Shown in pieces: positions 8,403 through 17,030 of a stretch of 64,000 bases of DNA. Under the pieces are notes generated by a model. It saw nothing but the letters and a program-made list of their open reading frames with translations, was not told the DNA's origin and did not search any database. Location of the stretch: positions 1 through 64,000 of the forward strand of contig JBKBLG010000007.1 of the NCBI GenBank assembly GCA_046296295.1, in the 5' to 3' direction. Origin of the DNA: UBA10646 sp046296295. GTDB taxonomy: Bacteria > Bacteroidota > Bacteroidia > Chitinophagales > Chitinophagaceae. Every line of letters starts with the position of its first letter. The first letter of the stretch is position 1. The position numbers were made by a program, and so were the translations under genes.

Positions 8403-8774
8403 TTATTTCGCCGCAGAAGTAGGTAATAATTTCTCTTGTATTATTTGTTTAAAAATGTGTTTGGGAAAAGCACCACCCTGCATCATAGGCTTCCCTTCCA
8501 TTGGTATAAATAAAAAAGTAGGAATACTTTGAATGCCAAATACAGCAGCAAGTTCTTGTTCTACTTCTGTATTTACTTTATAAATAACAATATCATCTGC
8601 ATATTCTTTTGCAAGTTCTTCTAAAATGGGAGCCACCATTTTGCAAGGTCCGCACCAATCGGCATAAAAATCAATGATAGCAGGTTTCGTGCCTTTGTAT
8701 GCCCAGGCTTTTGCATTCATATAATCGAATACCTTTGCTTTAAATGCTTCAGTAGTTAATTGTATTGTGTGCAT
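8403..8774 (-). CDS. Thioredoxin family protein
   Basis: 123 residues from the ATG at 8774-8772. A longer in-frame start would overlap the adenine deaminase gene and add an implausible N-terminus. The active site WCGPC has Cys41 and Cys44, and a cis-Pro loop SIPT follows. There is no signal peptide, so a cytoplasmic disulfide reductase is expected. It lies 58 bp downstream of ade on the same strand. Confidence 0.93.
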   Translation of the reverse strand: MHTIQLTTEAFKAKVFDYMNAKAWAYKGTKPAIIDFYADWCGPCKMVAPILEELAKEYADDIVIYKVNTEVEQELAAVFGIQSIPTFLFIPMEGKPMMQGGAFPKHIFKQIIQEKLLPTSAAK

Positions 8775-8832
8775 GTGTTTTTTTTTGCGAATGTATAATG
8801 CTTTGTTAGCGCCAACTGTGATAAAAGTTACG

Positions 8833-10485
8833 TTATTGTATAAAAGCAAATTTGCTGCCATCAAATAATCCTTTATCGCTTAGTTTGGCAGCCGGTATTA
8901 CTAATAAGGCCATGAAACTTAGCGACATAAACGGTGCAGTGAGGGTACTACCTAAATTCTTTTTAACAAAAGCGTCTATTTGTGTGTAGGCTTCTGCAAC
9001 GGCATAACCATCCTCATTCGTCATTAAGCCTGCCACGGGTAGCCCTAAAACATGTGTTACATCGGTGTTGCAGGCTGCAATGCCACCTTGCCTTGCAATT
9101 ACTGCATTGATGGCTTTAACAAGCATTTCGTCGGTAGTACCTACGGCTACAATGTTATGACTATCGTGGGCTACAGTACTTGCTATTGCCCCTTGTTGAA
9201 GGCGAAAGTTTTTAATAAAGGCTTTGGCAACAGAAGCTGTATGTTCATAGCGGTTAACAACTACAATTTTTAGAATATCGTTGCTAGTGTTGCTTACGAA
9301 TGCATTGTTTTCGATGGTAGGTTGTAGCCAGCATAAATTGGTAATCAGTTGCCCGTCTAAAGCTTCTATCACAGGTATGTTGCCATTCGCATCTTGTGGA
9401 TATTCATTTACCGCAAGGGCAACATCTTCTGGTGCAATAGCATTTCTATTCCACTGATTTATGATACTTGCTTTTGGTGCTTGTATTAAAGATTGACCAT
9501 TAGACGCAACCAATTGTCCGTTAATATAGGTAGCTGTAACATTAAATTGTTGTAAATCGTTCACCAAAATAAAATCGGCAGTATCGCCTTGTCGCAACAG
9601 ACCAACATTCATTTTGTAATGCAATACAGGATTGATACAAGCGGCTTGTAATACTTTAAACACATCAATGCCTTTTGCTACAGCTCTTGCACACAATGCA
9701 TTGATATGGTTTAGTGCTAAACTATCAGGGTGTTTGTCGTCACTACAAAACATCATGTTTTTATAGTGTTCATGCATGAGGGGTATGAGTGCATCAAAGT
9801 TTTTAGCAGCGCTTCCTTCACGAATTAAAATTTTCATGCCAAGTGCTAATTTTTCTGCTGCTTCTTCTAACGTAAAACATTCATGGTCGGTACTAATGCC
9901 AGCTGCAATGTAATTGGCTGCATCTTTGCCACGTAATCCCGGAGCATGTCCATCGATCGGCTTGCCAACTGCTTTTGCATAGGCTATTTTCTGCATTACT
10001 TCAGCATCTTGAAATAATACACCGGGATAGTTCATCATCTCACTTAGGTAGTAGATATCGGCTCGATGCAATAGTTCATTTACCGCAAGGCTATCAATGG
10101 TTGCGCCTGCTGTTTCAAAGCAGGTAGCAGGTACACAACTTGGAGCTCCAAAATGAAATTTAAAAGGAACTGTTGCGGCATTTTCTAACATATATATAAC
10201 GCCTGCAATGCCACATACGTTGGCTATTTCGTGCGGATCGCTAATGGTAGCTACTGTGCCATGTACCACCGCCATTTTAGCAAATTCACTTGGGGTTAGC
10301 ATAGAACTTTCAATATGTACGTGGCTGTCTACAAAGCCTGGCATGGCAAAGGGCAAATCGTTACTAGCTTCTCTCAAGCGTTCAATGTGAAGAATACGGC
10401 CATCAGTAACATGAATGTTAGCAGGATAAATGCTTTTATGAAAAATATCTACCAATTGTACTTGTAGTTGAAACGACTGCGACAT
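8833..10485 (-). CDS. ade: Adenine deaminase
   Basis: 550 residues, the usual length for bacterial Ade, which hydrolyses adenine to hypoxanthine and ammonia in purine salvage. Metal-site motif DSHVHIESS is at residues 53-61 (His55, His57). Further family signatures are HGTVATISDPHEIANVCG and the C-terminal NEDGYAVAEAY segment. The start is fixed by MSQSF just upstream of the amidohydrolase beta domain. Two copies of the 14-mer variant CCTTGCGGTAAATG lie in the coding strand, both read as LAVNE. The gene is divergent from the GH31 gene. Confidence 0.96.
   Translation of the reverse strand: MSQSFQLQVQLVDIFHKSIYPANIHVTDGRILHIERLREASNDLPFAMPGFVDSHVHIESSMLTPSEFAKMAVVHGTVATISDPHEIANVCGIAGVIYMLENAATVPFKFHFGAPSCVPATCFETAGATIDSLAVNELLHRADIYYLSEMMNYPGVLFQDAEVMQKIAYAKAVGKPIDGHAPGLRGKDAANYIAAGISTDHECFTLEEAAEKLALGMKILIREGSAAKNFDALIPLMHEHYKNMMFCSDDKHPDSLALNHINALCARAVAKGIDVFKVLQAACINPVLHYKMNVGLLRQGDTADFILVNDLQQFNVTATYINGQLVASNGQSLIQAPKASIINQWNRNAIAPEDVALAVNEYPQDANGNIPVIEALDGQLITNLCWLQPTIENNAFVSNTSNDILKIVVVNRYEHTASVAKAFIKNFRLQQGAIASTVAHDSHNIVAVGTTDEMLVKAINAVIARQGGIAACNTDVTHVLGLPVAGLMTNEDGYAVAEAYTQIDAFVKKNLGSTLTAPFMSLSFMALLVIPAAKLSDKGLFDGSKFAFIQ
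9405..9418 (-). repeat. Dispersed 14-mer, A-to-G variant
   Basis: Coding-strand CCTTGCGGTAAATG in ade, read Leu-Ala-Val-Asn. Confidence 0.85.
10077..10090 (-). repeat. Dispersed 14-mer, A-to-G variant
   Basis: Second copy in ade, same frame and same peptide (Leu-Ala-Val-Asn). Confidence 0.85.
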
Positions 10486-10537
10486 GGTGTTGCTTTTAAA
10501 ATTCGATGCTGTAATTTACAGCCCAAAGGTTAAGATT

Positions 10538-12940
10538 ATGTTGTTTAGAACCATGCTATTTTTTGGATTGTTTTATTGTGTTACGTTCACCGTGGCAGCA
10601 CAGTGGCAAGTTAAGCGTAACGCAAGTACAGTTCAATTTCAAACAGCACAAGGTGTTTGGAGTATTACACCGTATCCGAATGCAGTAGTGAAGTTGGCCT
10701 TTCAGCCGATAGGATATTCTACTAACGAAAACGTTGCCGATGCTATTATTACGCAGCCTAGTACCAATGATATTCCAAAAATATTTGAAACCCCTAGTCT
10801 GCTTACCATCAAGTATAATAATGCTACCATTACATATAGTACCAAAGATGGTTTTCGTATTAATAATCAAGTACAGTTGTTGGGTTATCATGCCGATACT
10901 ATTTACAAAGGCTTTCGGCTAGCCCTTGCTAACGATGAAAAAATATATGGGGGTGGTCAACGTGCATTGCCACTTAATAGGATAGGTTATCAACTTAAGT
11001 TGTACAATAATCCCTGGTATGGTTATGCCAATGGTGCCGATAATTTGAACTATTCAGTACCTTATTTTCAAAGTAGTAAAGGTTATGGATTACTCTTTAA
11101 CAATGGGAGTAAAGGGTACGTTGATATCGGAAAAAAGCAGAAAAATATATTTGAATACGGCGCAGTAAGTGGCGAGTTAAATTGTTTTGTTTTCTTGGCT
11201 AATAGTCAGCAACAATTGCTTAAAAATTATTATGCATCTACCGGTGTGCAACCTATGTTGCCAAAGTGGGCCGCAGGTAATTTTTTAAGCCGCTTTGGAT
11301 ATTTGAACGAAGTACAAGCCAAGCAAATTGCGGAAAGTATGCGACAGCAAAATATTCCCTTCGATGCTATTATTTTCGACTTGTTTTGGTTTGGTGATAG
11401 CATCAAAAATACCTTGGGCAATTTAGATTGGATCAATAAAAAAGCATGGCCCAACCCACAACAAATGATTGCCGATTTTAAAGCTAGCAATGTTCAAACC
11501 ATTTTGATTACAGAACCTTTCATTTTAGAAGGCACTAAAAACTACGAAGCAGGTAAGCGATACCTTGCGGTAAATGATGAACTACAGCCATATCGACTAA
11601 CCAACTTTTATTTTGGGTATGGTGGTATTGTAGATGTATTTAGAAAAGATAGTAAAGATTGGTTTTGGAGCTTCTATCAAAAGCAAATGAATGAGAATGG
11701 TGTTACCGGTTGGTGGGGCGATTTAGGCGAACCTGAAAATCATCCGGCCGATGCAAAGCATCAGTTACATGATAAAGGATTTCAACGCTTGTTCGGTGCC
11801 GACGAAATTCACAACCTCTATGGGCACGAATGGACGAAGATGCTTTATGAAAAGTTTGCAGCACATTATCCTAAAAAGCGGTTGTTTAGTTTGAATAGAG
11901 CAGGCTTTGCCGGAACACAGCGGTATGGCATTTTACCATGGAGTGGTGATATAAGTAGAAGTTGGAGTGGTTATCAATCACAGCTGCCCGTTATGTTAGG
12001 TGCTGCTATGAGTGGCCTACCTTATTACCATAGCGATGCAGGCGGATTTGCCGGAGGCGAAAATGATGCCGAGCTGTATGTGCGTTGGTTGCAAATGGCT
12101 GCATTTTCTCCCATTTTTAGGCCGCACGGAACTGCATTGTACGAAGCAGATAAGCAAGCTTTTAGTTATCCGAGTGAGCCATCGTTGCAACCTGAACCGT
12201 ACAATATTTATGCTCGAAAAGTAGTATTACAACGATACCAATATTTACCCTACACATATAACTTATCTTACCTACATACAGCAAAGGCACAGCCGCTCAT
12301 GAGTCCTTTGTATTATTACTTTGAAAATGACACTACAGCTCAACGAGTTGAAGATGCTTACATGTGGGGTGCCGATATGTTGGTAGCGCCAATTTTACAA
12401 AAAGGTGCTGCTGAACGAACCGTTTATTTACCGCAAGGTACACAATGGTATGTACTTGGTGGAGCAGTGGCAATAGCAGGTGGTATAAGCATTACAGCTA
12501 ATGCACCTATTGATAGCATACCGGTGTTTGTTCGTGAAGGAGCATTTATTCCTTCTTTAAATATGGATAGAAATATTAATACTACAAAAGATGCTGTACT
12601 CAATACTTTTGAAATGCATTATTATACTAGCAGCCAGGTAAGTAGTGGTTTCGTATACGATGATGATGGCGAAACTAAAGATGCAGCATTAACACAACAA
12701 TTTGAGAAAATAAACTTTGCAGCGCAGCCTATGCGTACAACTTGCAATGTTAATATATTCAGTGAGGGTAAGGGTTATGCTGCCAAGCCACAACGCCGAC
12801 TCATTCATTTGTATATACATGGTGGTAAGTACACCAAAGCACTTGTTCAAGGTAAGTTGGTAAGTATGCGTTTCAACAAAGGGGTAGGTATAGTAAGTTT
12901 TACTTACAGCGGAAAACCCATGCGTATTACTTTACAGTAA
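10538..12940 (+). CDS. Secreted alpha-glucosidase / alpha-xylosidase, GH31 family
   Basis: The ATG at 10538 gives a signal peptide (MLFRTMLFFGLFYCVTFTVAAQ), whereas an in-frame start at 10484 overlaps the divergent ade start. The product has 800 residues. An N-terminal beta-sandwich precedes the barrel, which starts near residue 245 (PKWAAGNFLSRFGY). Predicted nucleophile Asp395 lies in WWGDLGEPE. Predicted acid/base Asp500 lies in YYHSDAGGFAGG. FRPHGT follows. GH31 enzymes release alpha-linked glucose or xylose from non-reducing ends; the substrate is not readable here. The location should be periplasmic or surface. Two 14-mer variants are inside (LAVND and LPQG). Confidence 0.92.
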   Translation: MLFRTMLFFGLFYCVTFTVAAQWQVKRNASTVQFQTAQGVWSITPYPNAVVKLAFQPIGYSTNENVADAIITQPSTNDIPKIFETPSLLTIKYNNATITYSTKDGFRINNQVQLLGYHADTIYKGFRLALANDEKIYGGGQRALPLNRIGYQLKLYNNPWYGYANGADNLNYSVPYFQSSKGYGLLFNNGSKGYVDIGKKQKNIFEYGAVSGELNCFVFLANSQQQLLKNYYASTGVQPMLPKWAAGNFLSRFGYLNEVQAKQIAESMRQQNIPFDAIIFDLFWFGDSIKNTLGNLDWINKKAWPNPQQMIADFKASNVQTILITEPFILEGTKNYEAGKRYLAVNDELQPYRLTNFYFGYGGIVDVFRKDSKDWFWSFYQKQMNENGVTGWWGDLGEPENHPADAKHQLHDKGFQRLFGADEIHNLYGHEWTKMLYEKFAAHYPKKRLFSLNRAGFAGTQRYGILPWSGDISRSWSGYQSQLPVMLGAAMSGLPYYHSDAGGFAGGENDAELYVRWLQMAAFSPIFRPHGTALYEADKQAFSYPSEPSLQPEPYNIYARKVVLQRYQYLPYTYNLSYLHTAKAQPLMSPLYYYFENDTTAQRVEDAYMWGADMLVAPILQKGAAERTVYLPQGTQWYVLGGAVAIAGGISITANAPIDSIPVFVREGAFIPSLNMDRNINTTKDAVLNTFEMHYYTSSQVSSGFVYDDDGETKDAALTQQFEKINFAAQPMRTTCNVNIFSEGKGYAAKPQRRLIHLYIHGGKYTKALVQGKLVSMRFNKGVGIVSFTYSGKPMRITLQ
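11563..11576 (+). repeat. Dispersed 14-mer, A-to-G variant
   Basis: CCTTGCGGTAAATG in the GH31 gene, read Leu-Ala-Val-Asn. A two-mismatch reverse copy, TATTTACCGCAAGG, lies at 12425-12438. Confidence 0.85.
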
Positions 12941-13039
12941 ATGCTATGCCGCATCAGAACCGAGCCTTAAAAAAGGTATAAACAGTAATAAAAAAAGCAT
13001 GTTTGTTAAGAAATTTAACAGCTTTTGTATTGTGAAACC

Positions 13040-13047
13040 TATATTTG
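13040..13047 (+). promoter_or_regulatory. Possible -7 box upstream of hppA
   Basis: TATATTTG fits TAnnTTTG and lies 49 nt before the ATG. There is no well-spaced -33 element, so this is weak. Confidence 0.35.
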
Positions 13048-13096
13048 GTTCAATGTATAATTATTATTTAACGAAATCAAACTATTGCTTTTGCTT

Positions 13097-15283
13097 ATGA
13101 ACAGTCTCTTTTATGCTGTACCAGCATTGGGCATCGTAGGGTTGGTGTATACCTACTTGAAATATCAGTGGGTAGCCAAACAAGATGCAGGCGATGAAAA
13201 AATGAAGACCATTAGTACAGCCATTGCCGACGGTGCTATGGCGTTTCTAAGAGCCGAATGGAAAATATTGGCCTACTTTGTGGTGATAGTAGCGTTGCTA
13301 TTGGGTTTTATGGCTTCTCAAAATGAAAAAAGTCATCCACTTATTGCCTTGGCATTTGTAATTGGTGCGGTATCTAGTGCGTTTGCCGGTTGGATAGGTA
13401 TGAGCATTGCTACCAAAGCGAATGTACGTACGGCACAAGCTGCACGCTCTAGTTTAAGTAAAGCTTTAAATGTTTCATTTACTGGCGGTTCTGTGATGGG
13501 CTTGGGGGTTGCTGGTTTAGCAGTACTAGGGTTAGGTGCACTTTTCATTATTTTCAAACAAATGTTCGCACCTGCTTCAGATGCTACGAGTGAAGAAATG
13601 TTGAGAGCTATTGAAGTGTTAACTGGTTTTAGCTTGGGGGCAGAAAGCATTGCATTGTTTGCCCGTGTAGGTGGTGGTATCTATACAAAAGCTGCCGATG
13701 TAGGTGCAGATTTAGTGGGCAAGGTAGAAGCTGGTATCCCTGAAGATGATCCACGTAACCCTGCTACTATTGCCGATAACGTGGGTGATAATGTGGGCGA
13801 CGTAGCTGGTATGGGTGCCGACTTGTTCGGTTCTTATGTTGCTACGGTGCTTGCAACTATGGTACTCGGACAAGAAACAAGAAGTGTAGACGATTTTGGT
13901 GGTTATGGCCCTATTTTATTGCCAATGTTGATTGCTGGTGTGGGTATTGTTTTCTCCATCATTGGTACATGGTTTGTTCGTGTAAGTGATAGCGCAGGTA
14001 TTAATACAAGCAGTGTACAAAAGGCTTTGAATATGGGTAACTGGGGTAGTATTATACTTACCGCAGTTGCTTGTTACTTCTTAACTTTTTATGTATTACC
14101 TGCTAAAATGGAATTACGTGGCGAATCGTTTACGAACAAAGGTGTTTTTGGTGCTATCGTAGTAGGTTTAATAGTGGGTGCATTAATGAGTATCATTACT
14201 GAGTATTATACAGCTATGGGCAAACGTCCTGTGTTGAGCATCATCAACCGTTCTGCTACAGGTCATGCCACGAATGTAATTGGTGGCTTGGCTGTAGGTA
14301 TGGAAAGTACCATGCTACCCATTTTAGTATTGGCTGCAGGTATTTACGGCAGCTACTATTATGCAGGTTTATATGGTGTTGCCATTGCTGCTGCCGGTAT
14401 GATGGCTACAACTGCAATGCAACTGGCCATTGATGCTTTTGGCCCTATTGCCGATAATGCCGGTGGCATCGCAGAAATGAGTGAGCTACCTGGCGATGTT
14501 CGTGAAAAAACAGATGTGCTCGATGCTGTAGGTAATACCACTGCTGCCACAGGTAAAGGTTTTGCCATTGCCTCTGCGGCTTTAACAGCACTTGCTTTAT
14601 TTGCTGCTTTCGTGGGTACTGCAAAAATTGATGGTATCGATATTTATAAAGCCGATGTGTTAGCCTGCTTGTTTGTAGGCGGTATGATTCCTTTCATTTT
14701 TAGTTCGCTGGCTATTAATGCTGTAGGACAAGCTGCTATGGCAATGGTACAAGAAGTTCGCCGTCAGTTCAAAGAAATACCAGGTATCTTACAAGGCACA
14801 GGTAAGCCTCAATACGATCGTTGTGTTGCCATTAGTACCGATGCCTCTATTAAAAAGATGATGTTGCCTGGTGCTATTGCCATTATTTCTCCGATACTCA
14901 TAGGTTTCTCGTTTGGCCCTGAAGCTTTAGGTGGCTTTTTGGCAGGTGCTACTGTAAGTGGGGTTCTCATGGGTATGTTCCAAAACAATGCCGGTGGTGC
15001 CTGGGATAATGCTAAGAAAAGTTTTGAAAAAGGTGTTGTTATTGATGGTCAGAAATATTACAAAAAAAGTGAACCACATAAGGCTAGCGTAACAGGTGAT
15101 ACGGTTGGTGATCCTTTTAAAGATACAAGTGGCCCAAGCATGAATATTTTAATTAAGTTAATGAGTATTGTAAGCTTGGTGTTAGCCCCAACCTTAGCAA
15201 AAATGCATGGTACCGATGCCGGACATGTTAAAAAAGCAATGGAAAAGCAACAACAAATGGCTAAAGTGGTAGTTGTTAAATAA
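13097..15283 (+). CDS. hppA: Membrane-bound ion-translocating pyrophosphatase
   Basis: 728 residues from the ATG at 13097; a TTG four codons upstream is less likely. About 15-16 membrane helices. The PPi-binding signature DVGADLVGKVE sits near residue 199 and is followed by the second acidic motif (DNVGDNVGDVAGMGADLFGSY). At the K+-dependence position the motif is GNTTAA (about residue 478) rather than GNTTKA. That places it in the K+-stimulated subfamily, where Na+ pumping is common in Bacteroidota. It couples PPi hydrolysis to Na+ and/or H+ export at the inner membrane. It is monocistronic and ends at a strong hairpin. Confidence 0.95.
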   Translation: MNSLFYAVPALGIVGLVYTYLKYQWVAKQDAGDEKMKTISTAIADGAMAFLRAEWKILAYFVVIVALLLGFMASQNEKSHPLIALAFVIGAVSSAFAGWIGMSIATKANVRTAQAARSSLSKALNVSFTGGSVMGLGVAGLAVLGLGALFIIFKQMFAPASDATSEEMLRAIEVLTGFSLGAESIALFARVGGGIYTKAADVGADLVGKVEAGIPEDDPRNPATIADNVGDNVGDVAGMGADLFGSYVATVLATMVLGQETRSVDDFGGYGPILLPMLIAGVGIVFSIIGTWFVRVSDSAGINTSSVQKALNMGNWGSIILTAVACYFLTFYVLPAKMELRGESFTNKGVFGAIVVGLIVGALMSIITEYYTAMGKRPVLSIINRSATGHATNVIGGLAVGMESTMLPILVLAAGIYGSYYYAGLYGVAIAAAGMMATTAMQLAIDAFGPIADNAGGIAEMSELPGDVREKTDVLDAVGNTTAATGKGFAIASAALTALALFAAFVGTAKIDGIDIYKADVLACLFVGGMIPFIFSSLAINAVGQAAMAMVQEVRRQFKEIPGILQGTGKPQYDRCVAISTDASIKKMMLPGAIAIISPILIGFSFGPEALGGFLAGATVSGVLMGMFQNNAGGAWDNAKKSFEKGVVIDGQKYYKKSEPHKASVTGDTVGDPFKDTSGPSMNILIKLMSIVSLVLAPTLAKMHGTDAGHVKKAMEKQQQMAKVVVVK

Positions 15284-15300
15284 ACGCCTGCCTATAAAAA

Positions 15301-15347
15301 TTGAATGCAAGAACGGCTCGCCTATGGCGAGCCGTTCTTGCATTCAA
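15301..15347. terminator. Long perfect hairpin after hppA
   Basis: Perfect 22-bp inverted repeat (15301-15322 and 15326-15347) with loop TAT and a GGCTCGCC-TAT-GGCGAGCC core. There is no T tract. It starts 18 bp after the hppA stop and shares its core with the hairpin at 26964-27011. Confidence 0.75.
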
Positions 15348-15362
15348 TCAACTAGCGGTGTG

Positions 15363-15432
15363 CCTTACGGCAAATGAACACGCATTTACCGTAAGGTAAT
15401 ATTGCAAATAACAACAACCCTTACGGTAAATG
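15363..15432. repeat. Cluster of three dispersed 14-mers
   Basis: CCTTACGGCAAATG (15363-15376), CATTTACCGTAAGG (15383-15396) and CCTTACGGTAAATG (15419-15432) fall within 70 bp between the hppA hairpin and the photolyase gene. Orientations alternate, so two nested inverted repeats can form. Confidence 0.9.
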
Positions 15433-15451
15433 ATTGTTATAAGCCTATTCA

Positions 15452-16924
15452 ATGCAAGTAGTTTGGTTTAAAAGAGATTTGCGGCTGCAAGATCATGCAC
15501 CATTAGCTGCTGCCATAGCAAAGCAACAGCCATTGCTTTTGCTGTATGTTTTTGAACCATCGGTAATGCAATATGGCGATAGCGATTGGCGGCATTGGCG
15601 GTTTGTATGGCAAAGTATTATTGCCTTGCAACAAATACTTCAACCTCACCAGGCCGAAATTGTAATTGCTTACGGTGAAGCGGTAGAAGTGTTTAAATAC
15701 TTGCACAACAGTTACCATATATCTTCTTTGCTGAGCCATGAAGAAACGGGAAATGCATTAACATTTGAACGCGATAAAGCTTTGGCAACATGGTGTAAGC
15801 AAGCCTCTGTTGTATGGCAAGCGTATCCGAGTAATGGTATTATTCGCGGATTGCGAAAAAGAACTACACAATGGAATACCCATTGGTTTGAAGTAATGAA
15901 TGCTCCAATTGTTACGATAGCCCCAGAACGGCTTTCAACGTTGGTAGCTAAGGTTGTGTTGCCCGAGCGTTTTCATTTGCCGCAAGGCATACAATTGCAA
16001 CTGGCAACTAATAACAAACTGATGCAACCGGGCGGTGTATATTATGCCGAACAGTACTTACGCAGTTTTATACATGAGCGTGCAGCAGCATATAGCTACA
16101 GTATTAGCAAGCCCGAAAAAGCAAGGTTTCATTGTAGTAGATTAAGTGCTTATATAGCCTATGGCAACCTGAGTATAAGGCAGGTATATCAGGCAACCCG
16201 GCAAGGGTTACAACAATTTCCTATGTTTAAGAAGCAGTATCAATTTTTTCAGCGCAGATTGTTGTGGCATTGCCATTTTATTCAAAAGTTTGAAACACAA
16301 TGCAATATTGAGTTTCAAGATATGAATGCAGGTTTTCAAACCCTCAATCGTACTGTGAATGAAGCTTATTTGGTGGCATGGCAACGTGGCGAAACAGGCT
16401 ATCCGTTGGTAGATGCTTGTATGAAATGCTTACAAGCAACCGGTTATTTGAATTTTAGAATGCGGGCTATGTTGGTAAGTTTTGCAACCCATCACTTATG
16501 GTTGCCTTGGCAGGCAATTGCACACTACTTAGCACAGCAGTTTTTAGATTATGAACCTGGTATTCACTATCCGCAATTGCAAATGCAGGCAGGTTGTACA
16601 GGTATTAATACCATACGCATATACAACCCAACTAAACAAGCCGAAGAACATGATGCCTCAGGTACCTTCATAAAAAAGTGGTTACCTGAACTAGCTAATG
16701 TGCCTTTACCCTTGCTTTTTACGCCTTGGAAGTTAACAGCGCAAGAACAGTTATGGTATCACTGTTCTTTAGGTGCAACGTACCCTAAGCCAATTATTGA
16801 TATTACCCTTACGGGCAAATATGCCAGAGAACAACTTTGGAATACCAAAAAAACTAAGGCTGTTCAGGTGGCTAATAGTGCTATTTTGGGAAAACTTACA
16901 ATTGTTAGGGAAGGCGATGTTTAG
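15452..16924 (+). CDS. Cryptochrome / DNA photolyase family flavoprotein
   Basis: 490 residues. The N-terminal photolyase alpha/beta domain covers about residues 1-130, beginning MQVVWFKRDLRLQDH, which is diagnostic. The C-terminal helical FAD-binding domain covers about residues 195-480. The region YPQLQMQAGCTGINTIRIYNP replaces the usual WQW-type FAD-binding stretch of class I CPD photolyases. It therefore belongs to a less-studied subgroup, and light-driven repair versus signalling cannot be decided from sequence. The ATG follows a 14-mer copy by 19 bp. No carotenoid or other light-related gene is adjacent. Confidence 0.88.
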   Translation: MQVVWFKRDLRLQDHAPLAAAIAKQQPLLLLYVFEPSVMQYGDSDWRHWRFVWQSIIALQQILQPHQAEIVIAYGEAVEVFKYLHNSYHISSLLSHEETGNALTFERDKALATWCKQASVVWQAYPSNGIIRGLRKRTTQWNTHWFEVMNAPIVTIAPERLSTLVAKVVLPERFHLPQGIQLQLATNNKLMQPGGVYYAEQYLRSFIHERAAAYSYSISKPEKARFHCSRLSAYIAYGNLSIRQVYQATRQGLQQFPMFKKQYQFFQRRLLWHCHFIQKFETQCNIEFQDMNAGFQTLNRTVNEAYLVAWQRGETGYPLVDACMKCLQATGYLNFRMRAMLVSFATHHLWLPWQAIAHYLAQQFLDYEPGIHYPQLQMQAGCTGINTIRIYNPTKQAEEHDASGTFIKKWLPELANVPLPLLFTPWKLTAQEQLWYHCSLGATYPKPIIDITLTGKYAREQLWNTKKTKAVQVANSAILGKLTIVREGDV

Positions 16925-16970
16925 TTTTTCCACAGAAATATGGAAGTACTTATAAATTTTTCTTGCTTAA

Positions 16971-16991
16971 AAGTTAAGCTTCTCTTAACTT
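16971..16991 (+). promoter_or_regulatory. Small hairpin in the leader of the T9SS adhesin gene
   Basis: AAGTTAAG / CTTAACTT with a 5-nt loop, 40 bp before the ATG and without a T tract. It could be the end of the photolyase transcript or a 5' leader structure. Confidence 0.35.
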
Positions 16992-17030
16992 CCCTGCTGA
17001 AATTACTATTTTCTAAACAAAACAACGGCG

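Noticed and set aside
8775..8864. Longer N-terminus of thioredoxin resembling a signal sequence
   Set aside because: It overlaps the end of ade and does not look like a proper signal peptide; the family start is at MHTIQL.
12941..13096. tRNA or riboswitch in the gap before hppA
   Set aside because: No cloverleaf, CCA end or recognised riboswitch core was seen in this or other gaps.
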